From Cyclina sinensis (lineage: Eukaryota; Mollusca; Bivalvia; Venerida; Veneridae), in NCBI GenBank assembly GCA_012932295.1, contig JAAONU010000016.1:28891290-28955289 (forward strand): a stretch of DNA of 64,000 bases, given 5' to 3'. This document shows positions 53,901-59,900 of the stretch, piece by piece; the stretch's first letter is position 1, and the number at the start of each line of letters is the position of its first letter. The notes beneath the pieces are model-generated. The model had not been told where the DNA came from. It made no database searches and saw only the letters and a list, made by a program, of their open reading frames with translations. The position numbers and the translations under genes were made by a program.

Positions 53901-56900
53901 TTGTAACCTTTGAGTGGCCCTCTTCTGGGGATTTCAGTGTCAAAAACAGGTAAATTACAGTTCCATTCTTGCTTTTTCATAACTTTAAAAATGTTAAGAA
54001 ATCTTTATTCTGCAGGTGGCAATAGTGTTTGCCTTGGTGCACAGTACAGACCATGATCCACCTGTACATCCATGCAGTCTGATCATGATCTCAACTGTTC
54101 ACAGTTCAGTCAGTATTTTTACGATTACTACCCCTAGAAATGTTAAATGGTACTGCCCAAGTTGAAAGATGGACAGGTTCATTTTAGAAATTTAGCAATC
54201 TCAGCATCGTAAGTTTGAAGATAGTGAAGTACATACAGTGCTTAATGATTTGACAAATATTCAGAAATACAGTCAAAACACAAAGATTGGTCTGATAACT
54301 TAAGAATTATTTTGTTTTGACAGGTATGCCACCGGATACGTCCGTCCAAGTGTGGATCCATCATCTTACCAGTATGTTGCACATTTCTGGAGCGATGATG
54401 CTAAGAGTTCCATTTATTTTGAGAGACCAAGATACCAGATTGATGCTGAAAAAGACAAGGCTTTGAATGGATCTAGACATTTACTCTTTGCCATGGGAAC
54501 TCTGAATTCAGATAATGAAATAAACAAGCATTCAAGCCGCTGGCCATCACCATCAAAATTTAACTTTGACTGCAGTAGTTAGTATATTTTAACTCTTTAA
54601 TCACCTCAGAAACAAAAGTGTTTGATTGATTACAGAAGATAACTTTAATAGAGTTTATAAGTAGAATAGTGGAATATATAAACAGTACCGTATATACTCA
54701 CATATAAGACGCTCTCGCTTATAAGACGCACCCCTAACTCTGAATTGAAAATATGTACTTTTTGCATTGACCCTCTTATAAGACGCGGTCAGATTTTCAC
54801 ATCGTCGGAGGTCACGGGGTTCATGAAATTTTGAACTTTCACTTGGAAACCCAACTGCTGTATTTGTTTTTGGTATTTTGAAAATATTTAAACAAAATTA
54901 ATGTTAACATATTTTATTTAATTTTTGACAAGGTCTGAATTAATTTTATTTCTTAAACCCCAAGAAAAACTTCCTACAAATACAGTGACATCCATTTATT
55001 AACAGCAACTGTATTCATCCGGTACCGGATTATTTTTTAATACTTAATTTCCTAAAGGTATGATCATACAAGCCGTAGCACTAACAATTCATGACATTGC
55101 CGTAATTACCAATTATAACAATGACAATTTATTGGTTTCACTACTTCACAGTTAAAATTTGGCAAGCTGAAATGTCCTTAATCGTATTGTAGCACAAGTA
55201 ATGATCGGTCAACTATTTCTCGTATCGAGTCTTTCACTTTAATTTCAACCGCGCCATTTTTTTTACCGACGGCGCTATCACATTCATCAATTAACTCTGT
55301 TTGGATTGCCAGTCACGAACCATTTTCTCACTAACGCCAACGGCAGTATCAGCAATAAAACATGCCCATATCGATATATTATCCAATCATGTTGCAGTCT
55401 GAGCAGGCAGTCATGATCGGTAAACTATTTCGCGTATCATTTACCGAGTCTTTCACTTTTAACTTCAACCGCGAATTTTTTTTTTTACCGACGGTGCTAT
55501 CACATTCATCAATTAACTTTGTTTTGATTGCCAGTCACGAACCATTTTCTCACTAACGCCAACGGCAGTATCAGCAATAAAACATGCCCATATCGATATA
55601 TTATCCAATCATGTTGCGGTCTGAGCAGGTAGTCATGTATACTGAACTGTCAATCAGCAAATTCAAACCAATCAATAGAAGCCACAATTAGGCAATCACA
55701 AGCTGGTTGTGTTTATACAACAAGTGCGTTCTTCGATAAGAAATTGCTGAAAATTTGCATCTAATTGGCGTATAATTAATATACAATGCCAGACAATTAA
55801 CAGTAAAAGGGTCTCGGCTATCAACTCCTGCGAATCATTGAAATAACAGTCTGTTCATTAGTGAGACCCCTTTACTAAATTTCACAGTTTTTTAAATGTG
55901 AGAATTTAACATTATTGTTAGCGTGACTTGAAGCAATAATTGCGATTAACAGTTTTTAAAGTGATGTTTTAATTGAAAAAAAAAATTAAATATTAACTTA
56001 TTGCCAAACATTCTTTTATTTAAAAACATAAAATAATGTTAAAGAAAGAACGAGTAGTATATGCCGATTGAGCATAATTTAATACGGTGCGGTACGGCCC
56101 GGGATGCGCTTTAGCACTCATAGCAAAATGGCTGATGTTGAAATGAAAGTGACGCTGACGCTGTCTAAAAAGGAGAAATAAGCCTTTGTTAGACCAAAAC
56201 AAGAACATCTAGCAATACTTTTCATACTAATTAAAAGTCGTTGATTAATTTCTACAGGAATGGTAATTTTTTACCTTGTTATTTTTTTGTTTAGCCCCGG
56301 TAAGTTACTGAACAGTTTGCAGCACATAACGGTCGCCGAAATATTGACTGTAGAAGCCAGATTCTTGTTGGGATTTTTTTTTCTCTTGAAGGACGCGCTT
56401 ATAAGACGCTCCCCCCTCGACAACCTTATAATATGATTCCTAAAAATGCGTCTTATAAGCGAGTATATACGGGGTACATAGGCCAGTCAATTTAAATGAA
56501 GTCCATAAGTAAATACATTTAAATGAAACCTTAAGAAAAACAGGACAATAAACAGTTTTTGGAAGATTTCAACAGTGTGTTACATGCTGTTTTATGCAAC
56601 AAGGTAGTTCCAAGCTACTGCTTATATTGCTGTTTATAATTAATCACAATGAATCCTATTTATTTTAAAGCTACACAGTATAGTGAAGAATTTCCAAATA
56701 CTTTCTGTCATTGATTTTGATGCCATCAGTAATTTAGATTTTTTTGCCCCCCATCGAAGATGAGGGGGCATATAGTTTTGCAAATGTCGGTAGGTCGGTC
56801 AGTCTGTCGGTCGGTCCGTCGGTAGACACTTCGTTTCCGATCAGTAACTTGAGAAAGCTTTGACCTAGGTTCACCAAACTTGGTATGCTGGTTGGTCATC

Positions 56901-59900
56901 ACCAGTAGATGATCCCTATTGATTTTGAGGTCGTTAGGTCAAAGGTCATGCTCGCAGGGACCTTCATCCTAAAAACGGTTTCTGATCAATAACTAGAGAA
57001 CGCTATGACCTAGGTTCACTAAACTTGGTATGCTGGTTGGTCATCACCAGTAGATGATCCCTATTGATTTTGAGTTCATTAGGTTAAAGGTCATGCTCAC
57101 AGGGACCTTCATCCTAAAAACGGTTTCTGATCAATAACTAGAGAACGCTATGACCTAGGTTCACTAAACTTGGTATGCTGGTTGGTCATCACCAGTAGAT
57201 GACCCCTTTTGATTTTGAGGTCATTTGGTCAAAGGTCAAGCTCACAGGGACTTTGATCCTAAAAACGGTTTCCGATCAATAACTAGAGAATGCTTTGACC
57301 TAGGTTCACCAAACTTGGTATGCTGGTTGGTCATCACCAGTAGATGACCACTATTGATTTTGAGGTCATTAGGTCAAAGGTCAAGCTCACAGGGACCTTG
57401 ATCCTAAAAACGGTTTCCGATCAATAACTAGAGAACGCTATGACCTAGGTTCACCAAACTTGGTATGCTGGTTGGTCATCACCAGTAGATGACCCCTATT
57501 GATTTTGAGGTCATTAGGTCAAAGGTCAAGGCCAGAGGGACCTTCATCCTAAAAACGGTTTCTGATCAATAACTAGAGAACGCTTAGGCCCAACCACAAG
57601 CAATTAGGTGCTGCTGGGGGGCATGTATGTTTTACAAACATTTCTTGTTATTTTTAGATACTCAGTATAATGGAGAATTCCAAATACAAGCTACCATTAA
57701 TTCATAATGTAATAAAAGAATTTCATACTCAGTGAAGTGATGAATTTCAAAGTACCAGCTGTCATCGATTTGTGTCATTATCCAAAGTCTCATCTATTAT
57801 TTACAGAATGATGAAAAATGGAGAATTTATAGATGCCTGTTATCATCGATTATCCAGAATTTTAATTTTGTTTTACAGATACTCAGTATGATGAAGAATT
57901 TCCGAGTACACCTACTCCAGAAGACATTTGTGAGTACTGGGGAGTTAACCACTACCATTTAAGATACTATTGTCTGTCTTCAGTCAATCTTACACTTCTC
58001 ACTGACAACGAATTATGCTTGTAAGTAAATCCTCTTATGTTTTACATTTTCATAGAATTGCAATTTTGATTCACCTATAGTAAGGTTTACGACTACCACT
58101 GTGGATTAGTTGTTAAAGTCTTAAGCAGTTGTTCTGGTTAATTTATTTTTTGGAATATTTTGTATGAATTTTATTAAACAGGTATGTCTCAGCCTCTGTG
58201 ATCATTTTAGAGGTTGTTAACAAATAAATCATAGTATTTTTTCTTTATTATTTTTGCATTCCTTGCAGTCAAATATAGATGTAACATTATCATCTGATCA
58301 ATATGAAAATTATATGATTTCATACTTCTTTAGAAAAACTTACTGTTACACATTTGCAGGTTAAGGGAATACACAATCGGGTGTGTGAATGAACGCATGG
58401 TTGAGTATGGATGTACCATGGAAAACACAAGGAATGCTTTTGATGATCCTCGTGTAGTTAAAGGCTACTTTGATAAGATGCCAGATTGTAGTAAGTCTTA
58501 ATGCCTTTATAATATTCCTGTTTACACAGGATAGTTTGTTCAGATGGGTTGAAAGTGGTCACAGCAGAGCTGACACATGCTGTCATTGATACAGTGAAGA
58601 GGTGCCTATCTGAGTGACTGTTACGTATGCACCAGTTGTCAGTACGATCTTATTCCCCTGAAGAGTTATATGTCATACAGTTTGAAAGGATGGTTTGAAC
58701 TTTTTATACTTGAATAGCATTTTTGGCTCACCTGAGGACAATGTCCTCTAGGTGAGCTTTTGTGATAGCCCATTGTCCGTTGTCCATCATCTGTGCATCA
58801 ACAATTTCTCTAAACAACTTCTCTTCCTAAACCACTTGGCCAAATTTGTTGGAACTTTCCAGGGATGTTCCTTGCATGAAGCTCTACCAAAGTTCTTCAA
58901 AGAATTTAATTCCGTCAAGAGTTCTGGTTGCTATGGCAATTGAAAGGAAAAACTTTGAAAATCTTCTTGTCTAAAACCACAAGGCACTGAGCCTTAAGAT
59001 ATGGTATATAGCACTGTCTAGTGGACCTCTATCAAGTTTTGTTCAAATTATGCCCCTGGGGTCAAATTTGGCCCCACCCCGGGGGTCAATTGATTTTACA
59101 TAGGCTATTATAGTGAAACTTTAAAAATCTTCTTGTCTGAAACCGCAAGGACCTGAGCCTTCAGATTTTGTATGTAGCATTGTCTAGTGGACCTCTACCA
59201 AGTTTGTTCAAATTATACACCTGGGTTCAAATTTGGCCCTGCCCCGGGGGTCAATGGATTTTACATAGGCTTATATAGTGAAACTTTAAAAATCATTTTG
59301 TCTGAAACCACAAGGCCTTGAGCCTTAAGATTTGGTATGTAACATTGTCTGGTGGACCTCTACCAAGTTTGTTCAAATTATGCCTCTAGGGTCAAATTTG
59401 GCCTTGTCCCAGGGGTCGATTGATTTTACATAGGGAAAACTTTAAAAAATTTTCTTGTCTGAAACTGTAAGGCCCTGATCCTTAAGATTTGGTATGTAGC
59501 AAGATTTAGTAAACCTCAAACAAGTTAGTTGAAATTATACCTCTGGGGTCAAATTTGGCCCCAGCGGGGGTCAACTGATTTTTACATAAGTTCATATAGG
59601 GTAAACTTTGAAAAATCTTCTTGTATGAAACTACAAGGCCCTGAGCCTAACGATTTGGTATGTAGCAATGTCTGGAGGACGTCTCTCAAGTATGTTAGAA
59701 AAATTTTCCTGGGGTCACTATTGGCCCCTCCCGATGGGACACAAGTTTTAAATAGCAGTATAGAAGAAAATCTTTAAAAAATCTTCATGTCTGAAACCAC
59801 AAAGCCTAGAATTTTAAAATTTGGCATGAAGCAAGCTTTATCAAGCTTTTTTGAATAATTAGATTAGGTTAAAGGTCACTGAGGCTAAAAATAGGTTTAA

